Source: a bacterium (GTDB lineage Bacteria > Planctomycetota > UBA1135 > GCA-002686595). From it: a stretch of DNA of 36,417 nt. Position 1 is the first letter of the stretch, and each line of letters opens with the position of its first letter. Made by a program: the position numbers and the translations under genes. The notes beneath the pieces are model-generated. The model was not told the origin of the DNA, did not search any database, and saw only the letters and a program-made list of their open reading frames with translations. Shown in pieces: positions 9,148-16,700 of the stretch. The stretch spans positions 1 to 36,417 of the forward strand of contig JAUHYB010000005.1 of assembly GCA_030426745.1 (NCBI GenBank), read 5' to 3'.

Positions 9148-10599
9148 CTAACGCGGCAGCGCGGCGTGGAAGTCGTCGGCGCGCGCCTGGAAGTTCGGGT
9201 ACGCGTCGAAGCTGGAGCAGGCGGGCGAGAACAGGACGGTCCCGCCCTCCGGCGTCAGCTCGAACGCGGCGCGCACGGCGCTCGGCACGTCCGGCGCGGC
9301 GTGCGCGTCGGCGCCGGCCGCGCGCAGGTCGTCGGTCCAGCGCGTCGCGGCCTCGCCGAAGACGACGACGCGGTCGCGGCGCCCGGCCAGCGCGTCGAAC
9401 AGCTCCGAGGTGTCGAGCGCTTTGACGTGCCCGCCCAGCAGCACCGTCGCGGGCGGCGGCGTCGCGCGCAGCGCGGACAGCGTGGTCTCGGGCGTCGTGG
9501 ACACCGCGTTGTCGACGACCTCGCGGCCGGCGAAGGTCCCGAGGCGCGCCATGCGGTGGGGCAGGCCCGTCGTGCGCCGCGCCGCGTCCGCGAGCGCGGC
9601 GGCCGGCGCGCCCATCACGCGCGCCGCGCCGAGCGCCGCCAGCAGGTTCGCGCGCTGGAAGTCCGGCAGGTCGTCGCGCGCGTCGGCCGGCGCGAGCACC
9701 TCGTCGCCGAGCCGGTAGCCGCGCGCGTCCAGCGCGAGGTCGGCGCCCTCGTCGGCGCCGGAGGTCGTGAACCGCAGCACCTCCACATCGTCCCGCCGCC
9801 GCCCCGCGCCTGCGAGCAGATTCGGGCCTGCGAGCAGGTTCGGGCCCGCGAGCCGATTCGCGCCTGCGAGCGGATCCAGGCCCGCAAGCCAATCCGCGTC
9901 CGCGGGCGCGATCGCCGTCGCGCCGGGCGCGAGCAGCTCCATGAGGCGCAGCTTCGCCGCGACGTAGCCCGCGCGCGAACCGTGGCGCTCCAGGTGGTCG
10001 CTGGTGATGTTCGTGAAGACCGCGCAGCGCACCGGCGAGTCGTCGCGGGCGCGCGTCCACGCGTCGGGCAGCGCTTCGAGCTGGTAGCTCGACACCTCGA
10101 GCACGACGAGCTCGTCGGCGCCGATCGCGTCGACCTCGGCCAGCAGCGCGCGCCCGATGTTGCCGCCCAGGCGCGCGCGCCGCCCGTCCGCCGCCGCGAG
10201 GTCGGCGAGGTAGCGGCAGGTCGAGCTCTTGCCGTGCGTCCCCGTGACCGCGACGACCGGCGCGCGCACCGCGTCGAGGAACAGCGCGACCTCGCTGGTG
10301 ATCCGCGCGCCGGCCGCGCGCGCGACGCGGATCGGCGCGGCGCCCGGCGGCACGGCGGGGTTCACGACGACGACGTCCGCCTCCGCGAAGTCGCGCTCGT
10401 CGTGGCGACCCAGCACGAAGCGGACGTCGAGGTCGTCGAGCGCGCGCACCGAGCGCTCCAGCGCCTCCGCCGTCCGCAGGTCGGTCACCGTGACGCGCGC
10501 GCCGCGCTCGGCCAGGTAGCGCGCCGACGCGACGCCGCCGCCGAAGGCGCCCAGGCCCATCACGACCGCGCGGCGCCCCGCCCACGCGCCGTCGGTCAC
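9148..10599 (-). CDS. murD: UDP-N-acetylmuramoylalanine-D-glutamate ligase
   Basis: 483 residues. Cytoplasmic Mur ligase that adds D-glutamate to UDP-MurNAc-L-Ala in peptidoglycan synthesis. Visible motifs are the N-terminal Rossmann GLGAFGGGVASARYL, VVNPAVPPGAAPI, the ATP loop VAVTGTHGKSST, LGGNIGRALL, VLEVSSYQLE, the metal-site motif NITSDHLERHGS and, in the C-terminal domain, VVDNAVSTTPETTLSAL and LLGGHVKALD. The GTG start overlaps the stop of the upstream lipoprotein gene (GTGA), indicating coupling. Slightly longer than usual because of a low-complexity LAG-rich insertion at about residues 235-264, encoded by an 18-bp tandem repeat. Confidence 0.95.
   Translation of the reverse strand: MTDGAWAGRRAVVMGLGAFGGGVASARYLAERGARVTVTDLRTAEALERSVRALDDLDVRFVLGRHDERDFAEADVVVVNPAVPPGAAPIRVARAAGARITSEVALFLDAVRAPVVAVTGTHGKSSTCRYLADLAAADGRRARLGGNIGRALLAEVDAIGADELVVLEVSSYQLEALPDAWTRARDDSPVRCAVFTNITSDHLERHGSRAGYVAAKLRLMELLAPGATAIAPADADWLAGLDPLAGANRLAGPNLLAGPNLLAGAGRRRDDVEVLRFTTSGADEGADLALDARGYRLGDEVLAPADARDDLPDFQRANLLAALGAARVMGAPAAALADAARRTTGLPHRMARLGTFAGREVVDNAVSTTPETTLSALRATPPPATVLLGGHVKALDTSELFDALAGRRDRVVVFGEAATRWTDDLRAAGADAHAAPDVPSAVRAAFELTPEGGTVLFSPACSSFDAYPNFQARADDFHAALPR
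9808..9897 (-). repeat. Five 18-bp tandem repeats inside murD
   Basis: Five consecutive 18-bp units (9808, 9826, 9844, 9862, 9880) with a core like GCCTGCGAGCAGATTCGG on the plus strand. Units 1 and 2 differ by one base; later ones drift. They encode in frame a repeated LAG-P/A-N-R/L hexapeptide in MurD. Confidence 0.88.
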
Positions 10600-11075
10600 T
10601 CCCGCGGCTCCAGCGGCAGCAACGTGCCGGCGCCCTCGGTCGCGGACTCGCGCGTGCCGCTGGGGCCGAGCGGGCCGGCGCGGCGCAGGCGCTCCGCGCG
10701 GCGCAGCAGCGCTTGCAGGTCGGGCTCGGCGACCTCGCCGCTCTCGCGCGCCAACACGAAGGTGAAGTCGTGGTAGTCCTTGTACGGCACCGGGTTCAGC
10801 AGCTCGCTGAACACGTCGATCGGGAAGAACGCGTACCACGGCGACTCCAGCTCGAAGACCGTCGACTCGCGGCGGAAGCCGTCCTTCTCCAGCGTCAGGC
10901 GCCGGGTCCCGTAGTAGCGGAACGGGATCTCGAGCGGCGTGGTGCCGACCTCGACGTCGTCGAAGTAGACCTGCGCGCCGCTGGGGCGCGAGACGACGCG
11001 GATGCGACGGTCCGCCTGGCAACCCGCCGTCAGGGCGAGCGAGAGGATGAGGGCCGTGCGGAGGAGGGGCGTCAT
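10596..11075 (-). CDS. PEGA-domain lipoprotein
   Basis: 159 residues. It opens with a lipoprotein signal peptide (MTPLLRTALILSLALTAGC; the LTAGC lipobox is slightly off consensus, with T at -3). A PEGA domain follows: RIRVVSRPSGAQVYFDDVEV, GTTPLEIPFRYYGTRRLTLEKDGF. PEGA domains are beta-sandwich modules of exported proteins. The remainder has no recognised domain. The ATG at 11075 begins the signal peptide; the longer frame upstream runs through the tRNA and is rejected. Its stop overlaps the murD start. Predicted envelope-anchored, function unknown. Confidence 0.85.
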   Translation of the reverse strand: MTPLLRTALILSLALTAGCQADRRIRVVSRPSGAQVYFDDVEVGTTPLEIPFRYYGTRRLTLEKDGFRRESTVFELESPWYAFFPIDVFSELLNPVPYKDYHDFTFVLARESGEVAEPDLQALLRRAERLRRAGPLGPSGTRESATEGAGTLLPLEPRE

Positions 11076-11157
11076 GCGCGCGTGGGCGCGGCGCGGACGG
11101 GTCGCGGGCGGCCGGTCCCGGCGGGGAGGCCGCGCGCCGTCCCGCGGGCCGCGGGAA

Positions 11158-11247
<90 letters not shown>

Positions 11248-11262
11248 GCTGAGCGGGCGGGG

Positions 11263-11291
11263 ATGGTACTCGCGACCGGGGGCGCGCACAA
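11263..11291 (-). promoter_or_regulatory. Candidate tRNA-Ser promoter
   Basis: On the minus strand TTGTGC (complement of 11286-11291), 17 bp, TACCAT (complement of 11263-11268), placing the start about 9 nt before the tRNA 5' end. Confidence 0.5.
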
Positions 11292-11364
11292 GCCGCGAGG
11301 GCGCCTCTCCGGGGCCCGGCGGGGCGGGGGCGGCGGGGCTCCCGGGGGCGTGAAGGGGGCTCTT

Positions 11365-11394
11365 GTTCGCGCCTACTCGCCTTCTTGATACGCT
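11365..11394 (+). promoter_or_regulatory. Candidate promoter of the YejM-like gene
   Basis: GTTCGC (11365-11370), 18 bp, TACGCT (11389-11394). The boxes resemble the TTTCSN/TANNNT pairs further downstream. Leader of about 30 nt. Confidence 0.4.
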
Positions 11395-11432
11395 CTTCCC
11401 TCGGCGGACCGCCTCGACGGCCCGTCGCCTCG

Positions 11433-13358
11433 ATGGAGAGACGAGACGACGACCCCACCCCGCAGGACCTCGCGGCACGCCGCCGCGCGGCCTTCCACCT
11501 GTGGATCGCCGACCTGGTCGTCGCCGTGCTGATCGGCACGGTGAACCTGAGCCGGCTGCCCGAGGACGCCACCGTCCGGACCGTCGTCTTCGTCTGCCTG
11601 GCGCTCGTCTCGAGCACCGCGATCCTGGCGCTGTTGCCGGCGGCCATCGCCTGGGCGACCGTCCGCTGGTCGCGGCGCGCGCGCTTCGGCGGCGCGGTGC
11701 AGGCGCTGGTCGGCGCGGCCTTCCTGTGCCTCCTCTACGCGGACACCGTCGTGTTCCGCATCCTCGGCTACCACTTCAACAGCGCCGTGTTGAACGTGAT
11801 GTTCACCGAGGGCTCCGAGGACGCCGTGCACCTGGGCGCGCTGCTGTGGGTCAAGGTCGCCGTCGTCTACGCGGCGGTCGTCGGCGTGCACTACGCCGTG
11901 TGGAGTCGCACGTACCGCCGCTCGCTCGAGCGCCGCGTCGTGGCGCCGCCGTCCGCCTGGGCGCGCCCCGCCGTGCTGGCGACCGGCGTGCTGGTCGGCG
12001 TGCTGTTCATCGAGAAGTCGATCTACGCCGCGGCGGACCTGGAGCTGGACCACGAGGTGAACTCCGCCTCGCAGCTGCTGCCGATGTACCCGCGGCTGCG
12101 CGTCTCGCAGATCCTGCCCCAGGGCATCAGCAACGGCTTCTCGACCGAGGCCCCGGTCGCGATCGACGAGCCCGGCGAACCGCTGGCCTACCCGCGCACC
12201 GTGCCGACGCTGGACCCGGACGGGCCGCGACCGAACGTGCTGGTGCTGGTGCTCGACTCGTGGCGCAAGGACTGCTTCACGCCCGAGACGACGCCGCGCC
12301 TGTGGGAGCACGCCGCGGGCTCGCGGGTGTTCGAGGACCACCTCTCCGGCGGCAACGGGACGCGCTTCGGCGTCTTCTCGATGCTCTACGGCTTGCACGG
12401 CTCGTACTGGTTCTCCTTCCTGGCCGAGCGCCGCTCGCCGGTCCTGCTCGACGTGCTGGGCGAGGCGGGGTACGACCGCCGCGTGTACTCGAGCGCGTCG
12501 ATGCGCTTCCCCGAGTTCCGCGACACGGCGTGGGTCGAGATGCTGGACGGCGTGCACGACGACCACCCGGGCGCCGACGCGCTGCAGCGCGACGTGCAGG
12601 TCGCGGACGCCGTCACCGACTGGTTCGAGGGCCGCGAAGCGGACGACGCGCCCTTCTTCGCGTTCGTGCTGCTCGACGCCGCGCACCAGCCGTACCACTC
12701 GCACGGCGGGCCGTTCCAGCCGGCGGCGGAGCGCCTCGACTACATCGAGCTGCGCAACTCCGACGACCCCGCGCTGGTCGAGCGCGTGTTCAACAAGTAC
12801 CGCAACTCGCTGATCGCGTGCGACGAGCAGGCGGGGCGCATCCTCGACGCGCTCGAAGCGGCGGGGCTGGCGGACGACACGATCGTGCTCGTCACCAGCG
12901 ACCACGGCGAGGAGTTCCAGGAGAACGGCTTCTGGGGTCACACCTCGAACTTCACGCTGGAGCAGGTCGCGGTGCCGCTGTACGTGAAGGGGCCGGGCGT
13001 CACGCCGGGCCGTGAGTCGCGTCCGACCTCGCACCTCGACCTGCCGGCGACGATCCTCGAGCGGCTCGGCGCGGACCCCGCGGTCCGCGGCGACTGGACC
13101 CTGGGCGAGGACCTCTTCACGCCGCTCGCGCAGCGCGACCGCTCCGTGTCCGGTTGGGCGCACCTCGGCCTGCACACCGGGTCGGGCATCTTCCGGGTGC
13201 GCATGGGCGGCACCCACGCGTTCGACGTCGAGCTCTTCGAGGCCGACTGGACGCTGGCGGACGAGCAGGGCCCGGCCTGCGAGCGCGAGCGCGACGCCCT
13301 GGACCGCCTGGCGCGCGAGAGCCGCCGCTTCCTGGCGCGCGGCGCCGGCGGCGAGTAG
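11433..13358 (+). CDS. YejM/PbgA-like inner-membrane protein with sulfatase-fold domain
   Basis: 641 residues. Five predicted membrane helices fill the N-terminal 230 residues or so, the topology of YejM/PbgA. A sulfatase-fold periplasmic domain follows from NVLVLVLDSWRKDCF. The stretch HLSGGNGTRFGVFSMLYGL, with GSYW after it, closely follows the corresponding region of YejM proteins (from memory). A DHG metal-ligand motif (VTSDHGEEFQENGFWGH) is present, whereas as I recall E. coli YejM lacks it, so this copy may keep hydrolase or transferase activity. In enterobacteria YejM senses LPS in the inner membrane and controls LpxC turnover through LapB/FtsH. Alternatives are a phosphoethanolamine or phosphoglycerol transferase. 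ATG 11433 is chosen over the upstream TTG at 11385. Confidence 0.8.
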   Translation: MERRDDDPTPQDLAARRRAAFHLWIADLVVAVLIGTVNLSRLPEDATVRTVVFVCLALVSSTAILALLPAAIAWATVRWSRRARFGGAVQALVGAAFLCLLYADTVVFRILGYHFNSAVLNVMFTEGSEDAVHLGALLWVKVAVVYAAVVGVHYAVWSRTYRRSLERRVVAPPSAWARPAVLATGVLVGVLFIEKSIYAAADLELDHEVNSASQLLPMYPRLRVSQILPQGISNGFSTEAPVAIDEPGEPLAYPRTVPTLDPDGPRPNVLVLVLDSWRKDCFTPETTPRLWEHAAGSRVFEDHLSGGNGTRFGVFSMLYGLHGSYWFSFLAERRSPVLLDVLGEAGYDRRVYSSASMRFPEFRDTAWVEMLDGVHDDHPGADALQRDVQVADAVTDWFEGREADDAPFFAFVLLDAAHQPYHSHGGPFQPAAERLDYIELRNSDDPALVERVFNKYRNSLIACDEQAGRILDALEAAGLADDTIVLVTSDHGEEFQENGFWGHTSNFTLEQVAVPLYVKGPGVTPGRESRPTSHLDLPATILERLGADPAVRGDWTLGEDLFTPLAQRDRSVSGWAHLGLHTGSGIFRVRMGGTHAFDVELFEADWTLADEQGPACERERDALDRLARESRRFLARGAGGE

Positions 13359-13373
13359 GCCCGAGCGGGCCCC

Positions 13374-13401
13374 GGCCCTTCGCCCGGAGACCGAAGGGGC
13401 C
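13374..13401 (+). terminator. Hairpin after the YejM-like gene
   Basis: 9-bp stem (13374-13382 with 13392-13401, one bulged G) 15 bp after the stop. Followed by C-rich sequence, without a T tract. Confidence 0.4.
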
Positions 13402-13410
13402 CCCCTCCGC

Positions 13411-13481
13411 GGAAAAAGGGAAATCCTTTCAGGGCGCGGGACCACAGGTCCGATCCCCCCTCCCGATGCCGTGTGCGGGAG
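13411..13481 (+). other. Leader with several small stems before the pilin operon
   Basis: Three local stems precede the first pilin gene: AAAGG/CCTTT (13415-13429), GGACC-ACA-GGTCC (13439-13451) and CTCCCG/CGGGAG (13460-13481). It might be a structured 5' leader. I could not match it to a c-di-GMP (GEMM) or other riboswitch consensus, so no class is assigned. Confidence 0.25.
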
Positions 13482-13500
13482 AACGATTCGAGGTGAGGGG

Positions 13501-14016
13501 ATGAGGACCTTGTGGAACGCGAGGCGCCGCGGCGCCGTGGGCGCGAAGCGCGGCCTGACGCTGGTCGAGCTGATGGTGTCGATCACGATCCTGATGATCG
13601 CGGTCGCCGGTTCCATCGCGGCGCAGCTGAACGCCGACCGGCTGGTGCGGACCAGCCGCGAGACGTCGGCGGCCAGCGCGGACCTGCAGGCGTGCATGGA
13701 GCGCTTGCGCCTGTGGGCGTACAGCGACATCGAGCTGGTGCTCGAGCACGCGAACGCCGCCGACGTGCTGGGCGATCCGAACTTCGTGCCGCTGGCGCCG
13801 GTGACGACGGCGGACCAGGCCGTGACGGCCTTCGTCGACCTCCTGAACGACTTCGACGGCGTGCACCTGCAGGGCCAGCGGATCGACGCGGCCTTCCCGA
13901 ACTTCGCGCTGGGCGGCGACGTGCCGGACCCGCTCGAGGTGCGGCTGACCTGCACGTGGCAGGACCACGGCGGCCGCCAGCGACAGCTCACCCTCTCCAG
14001 CCTGAAGACGAAATGA
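13501..14016 (+). CDS. Type IV prepilin-like protein (PilV/GspI type)
   Basis: 171 residues with a class III prepilin signal. After KRG comes LTLVELMVSITILMIAVAGS, so cleavage after G and methylation of L are expected, and E5 is present. Length and position first in a minor-pilin gene set fit PilV or a GspI-type pseudopilin. The body is not recognisable by motif. The ATG is preceded by GAGGTGAGGGG. It overlaps the next gene by ATGA, so they are translationally coupled. Would require PilD/GspO peptidase from elsewhere. First gene of an operon running to 18509. Confidence 0.88.
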   Translation: MRTLWNARRRGAVGAKRGLTLVELMVSITILMIAVAGSIAAQLNADRLVRTSRETSAASADLQACMERLRLWAYSDIELVLEHANAADVLGDPNFVPLAPVTTADQAVTAFVDLLNDFDGVHLQGQRIDAAFPNFALGGDVPDPLEVRLTCTWQDHGGRQRQLTLSSLKTK

Positions 14017-14717
14017 AGCGCAGCATCCTCCAACGTGTGAAGCGGCGCGCGCGCGCCGGCTTCAGCATGGTCGAGATGGCGATCTCCGTGACGGTGCTCG
14101 CCATCATCTCGGGCGCGCTCGCGCAGTCCGTCGAGGGCGTCCGCAACCTCACCGTGACGAGCAACCGTCGCTCGACGCTGCAGGTCATGGGCAACCGCGC
14201 CCTGATCGAGATCGCGGAGGACCTGCGCGACTCGGGCAACGTCACGATCGCCGGCCTCGAGTACCCGTACGTCTTCCAGCCGGGCAACGCGGACGTCGCG
14301 TTCGCCGGCCACGACCACGCCGGCGCGAACCGCAACGGCGAGGCGGGCGACGATGACTTCGGCCCCGCGCGCGAGATCGTCTTCCGCGTCTTCGACTGGG
14401 CGCCGGACCCGGTCACCGGCGAGATGGAACCGAACGTCGGCAACGACGGCGTCCTCATCTGGGCCGGCGAGGAGATCAGTTACCGCCTGACGACTCGGGC
14501 GGACGGCGTGAACTACCTGGAGCGGCGCCTGGACGGGGGCAACCCCGAGGTCGTCGCCCACCACGTCGAGCGCGTCGTCTTCGACGACGACGAGTCGAGC
14601 GGCTTCGAGATCCCGCTGGGATCGATCCGCGTGCGCATCTGGATGCGCGACCGCGACGGTACGGGTCAGGTGCAACGCTACTTCACCGAGACCATCGTCG
14701 CGCTGACGAACGGTTGA
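14013..14717 (+). CDS. Type IV prepilin-like protein (PilW/GspJ type)
   Basis: 234 residues. The prepilin motif AG/FSMVEMAISVTVLAIISGA has E5, followed by a long helix and then a beta-rich domain with LLIRV-type end (IRVRIWMRDRDG). Size and order after the PilV-like gene fit PilW or GspJ, which sit in the tip complex of type IV pili or type II secretion pseudopili. The acidic stretch NRNGEAGDDDFGPAREIVFRV is common in this class. The start overlaps the previous stop (ATGA). The next gene starts 32 bp after its stop. Confidence 0.86.
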   Translation: MKRSILQRVKRRARAGFSMVEMAISVTVLAIISGALAQSVEGVRNLTVTSNRRSTLQVMGNRALIEIAEDLRDSGNVTIAGLEYPYVFQPGNADVAFAGHDHAGANRNGEAGDDDFGPAREIVFRVFDWAPDPVTGEMEPNVGNDGVLIWAGEEISYRLTTRADGVNYLERRLDGGNPEVVAHHVERVVFDDDESSGFEIPLGSIRVRIWMRDRDGTGQVQRYFTETIVALTNG

Positions 14718-14749
14718 TCGAGCGGGAAGGACCAGGGGGGACCTCCACG

Positions 14750-16558
14750 ATGCAGACTCTGAACGAACGACGCACTCCCGGCCGCAAGCGCGGCGCGGCG
14801 CTGATCTCGGCGCTGTTCGCCGCGGCGATGACCGCGACCCTGGTCGCCGTCCTCTTCCTGACCGCGTCCGCCGGCAACACCGTCGCGGACGTCGAACGGC
14901 ACAAGGCCGAAGCGAAGTACATCGCGTCGGGCGCCGTCGAGGCGGCGAAGAAGGAGATCCAGACGGCGATCGCCAACTGGGATCCGGTCCCGGAGGTCGG
15001 CGAGATCGAGATCGGCGGCCAGGACATCCAGTACAGCATCGCCGAGTCCGGCGTGGACATGATCCAGACGGACAGCGCGGGCATCCAGACGATCGTCACC
15101 GGCTACGAGGTCGAGGCGCGCGCGCGCTCCGGCGCGGCGCAACAGGTCGCGCACCGCCTGGTGATGGCGGAGGCGACGCCGATCTTCCAGTTCGCCGTGT
15201 TCTACACGGACGACCTCGAGATCAACCCGGGCCCCAGCATGACGCTGGGCGGCCGCGTGCACTCGAACGCGGACATGTACCTCGGTTGCGGCAACACGCT
15301 GACGGTCGACACGAACTACCTGCGCTCCGTCGGCGGCATGTTCCGCCACCGAAAGGACAACGCGAGCAAGTCGGAGGGCACGGTCAAGGTGCGCAAGTGG
15401 GTCGAGAACCCCTACGACGGCAGCGAGCCCGACGAGTACGTGCGCATGCTCAGCCGCGGCCAGCTCGACGCCGAGGGCGTCGCGAACACCTCCGGCTACG
15501 ACTCGAACTTCACCGAGGGCGTCGACCTGAACGGCGACGGCGACTTCTGGGACGCCGACGAGTGGTTGCCCTGGGGCCCCGGCGCGCTGGAGAACTGGGC
15601 GCAACCCGAGATGTACCCGAACGGCACGGGCCACACCGTGATGAACGGCGCCCACGGCGTCGGCGAGGCGGTCGTGCCCAGCATCGGCTCGATCGCGATG
15701 TACGAGGAGCAGGGCGGCGGTTCGCACTACTTCAACACCAGCTCGCAGACCTACGAGCCGATCAGCGGCGCGATCGAGGGCACGCACTCGCCGGGCTTCT
15801 TCCACGACAACGCCGACCTGTCGATCATCACCTACGCGGACGGCTCGTGGGACGCCTTCGACAGCGACGGCGTGTCGGTGCGCGCCAGCCTGGCCGGCGT
15901 GGTCACGCAGACGGACCTGTACGACGCGCGACAGGCGGCGGGCAGCGGCGGTAACACCCCGGTCACGCAGATCGACATCGACCTGCTGAACAGCTCCGGC
16001 GCGTTCCCGTCGAACGGCCTGCTCTACGCGGCGCACTACGGCATGGGTGAGGGCACCGACGCGCGCGGGGTGCAGCTGGTCAACGGTTCCGAGCTCAACG
16101 CGGCGCTGACGGTCGTCAGCGAGGGGTCGGTCTACGTCCAGGGCGACTACAACACCGTGAACAAGAAGGGCGCCGCCGTGATCGGCGACGCGGTGAACCT
16201 GCTGTCGAACGCCTGGGACGGGTCCAAGACGGCGGGCAACCTGCCGTCGGCCTCGGACACGACCTACAACCTGGCGATCGTGACGGGCAACCACGAGACG
16301 ATCGGCTCGAAGTACAACGGCGGGCTCGAGAACCTGCCGCGCTTCCACGAGAAGTGGTCGAGCAAGGACTGCAACATCAACGGTTCGTTCATCTGCACCT
16401 GGCAGAGCGAGTACGCGACGGGCAAGTGGAAGTACGGCAGCGACCGCTACCAGGCGCCCAAGCGAAACTGGCACTACGACCCGATGTTCAACCGGGTGGC
16501 GAACCTGCCGCCGTTCACGCCGATGGCGGTGACGGCGCGCGACGTCGTCAGCTGGTAG
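14750..16558 (+). CDS. PilX/GspK-like minor pilin, large exported domain (copy 1)
   Basis: 602 residues. The N-terminus KRGAALISALFAAAMTATLV is a prepilin-like basic G plus hydrophobic helix without E5, as in PilX and GspK. The large body contains MTLGGRVHSNADMYLGCG, an acidic calcium-loop-like segment DLNGDGDFWDADEW (about residues 259-272), GLLYAAHYGMGEGTDARG, and GGLENLPRFHEKW near the C-terminus, which resembles a phrase I recall from PilX-like proteins. I chose ATG 14750, which follows an AGGGGGG run, over a TTG overlapping the previous stop. About three quarters identical by eye to the next gene, with the same length. Probable tip or adhesin-bearing pilin; exact role unknown. Confidence 0.8.
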   Translation: MQTLNERRTPGRKRGAALISALFAAAMTATLVAVLFLTASAGNTVADVERHKAEAKYIASGAVEAAKKEIQTAIANWDPVPEVGEIEIGGQDIQYSIAESGVDMIQTDSAGIQTIVTGYEVEARARSGAAQQVAHRLVMAEATPIFQFAVFYTDDLEINPGPSMTLGGRVHSNADMYLGCGNTLTVDTNYLRSVGGMFRHRKDNASKSEGTVKVRKWVENPYDGSEPDEYVRMLSRGQLDAEGVANTSGYDSNFTEGVDLNGDGDFWDADEWLPWGPGALENWAQPEMYPNGTGHTVMNGAHGVGEAVVPSIGSIAMYEEQGGGSHYFNTSSQTYEPISGAIEGTHSPGFFHDNADLSIITYADGSWDAFDSDGVSVRASLAGVVTQTDLYDARQAAGSGGNTPVTQIDIDLLNSSGAFPSNGLLYAAHYGMGEGTDARGVQLVNGSELNAALTVVSEGSVYVQGDYNTVNKKGAAVIGDAVNLLSNAWDGSKTAGNLPSASDTTYNLAIVTGNHETIGSKYNGGLENLPRFHEKWSSKDCNINGSFICTWQSEYATGKWKYGSDRYQAPKRNWHYDPMFNRVANLPPFTPMAVTARDVVSW

Positions 16559-16569
16559 GGGAGTGATGG

Positions 16570-16590
16570 GGCCCGCGCACGCCGCGGGCC
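16570..16590 (+). terminator. Intergenic hairpin between the two PilX-like genes
   Basis: 8-bp perfect stem GGCCCGCG/CGCGGGCC with a 5-nt loop, just after the stop of copy 1. No T tract; may attenuate or mark an RNA processing site rather than terminate. Confidence 0.3.
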
Positions 16591-16700
16591 TCGAGCGGCG
16601 CCGACGGGCGGGCGCGGGATGGGTCCCGCGAACCGTGCCGACGGCGCGACCAACGGGGGGAGTCGTGGTCCGCGAGGACCACACGAAAGGGAGTTCGGAG

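Noticed and set aside
13411-13481. c-di-GMP riboswitch before the pilin operon
   Set aside because: No conserved GEMM core or tetraloop-receptor segments could be found; only short local stems.
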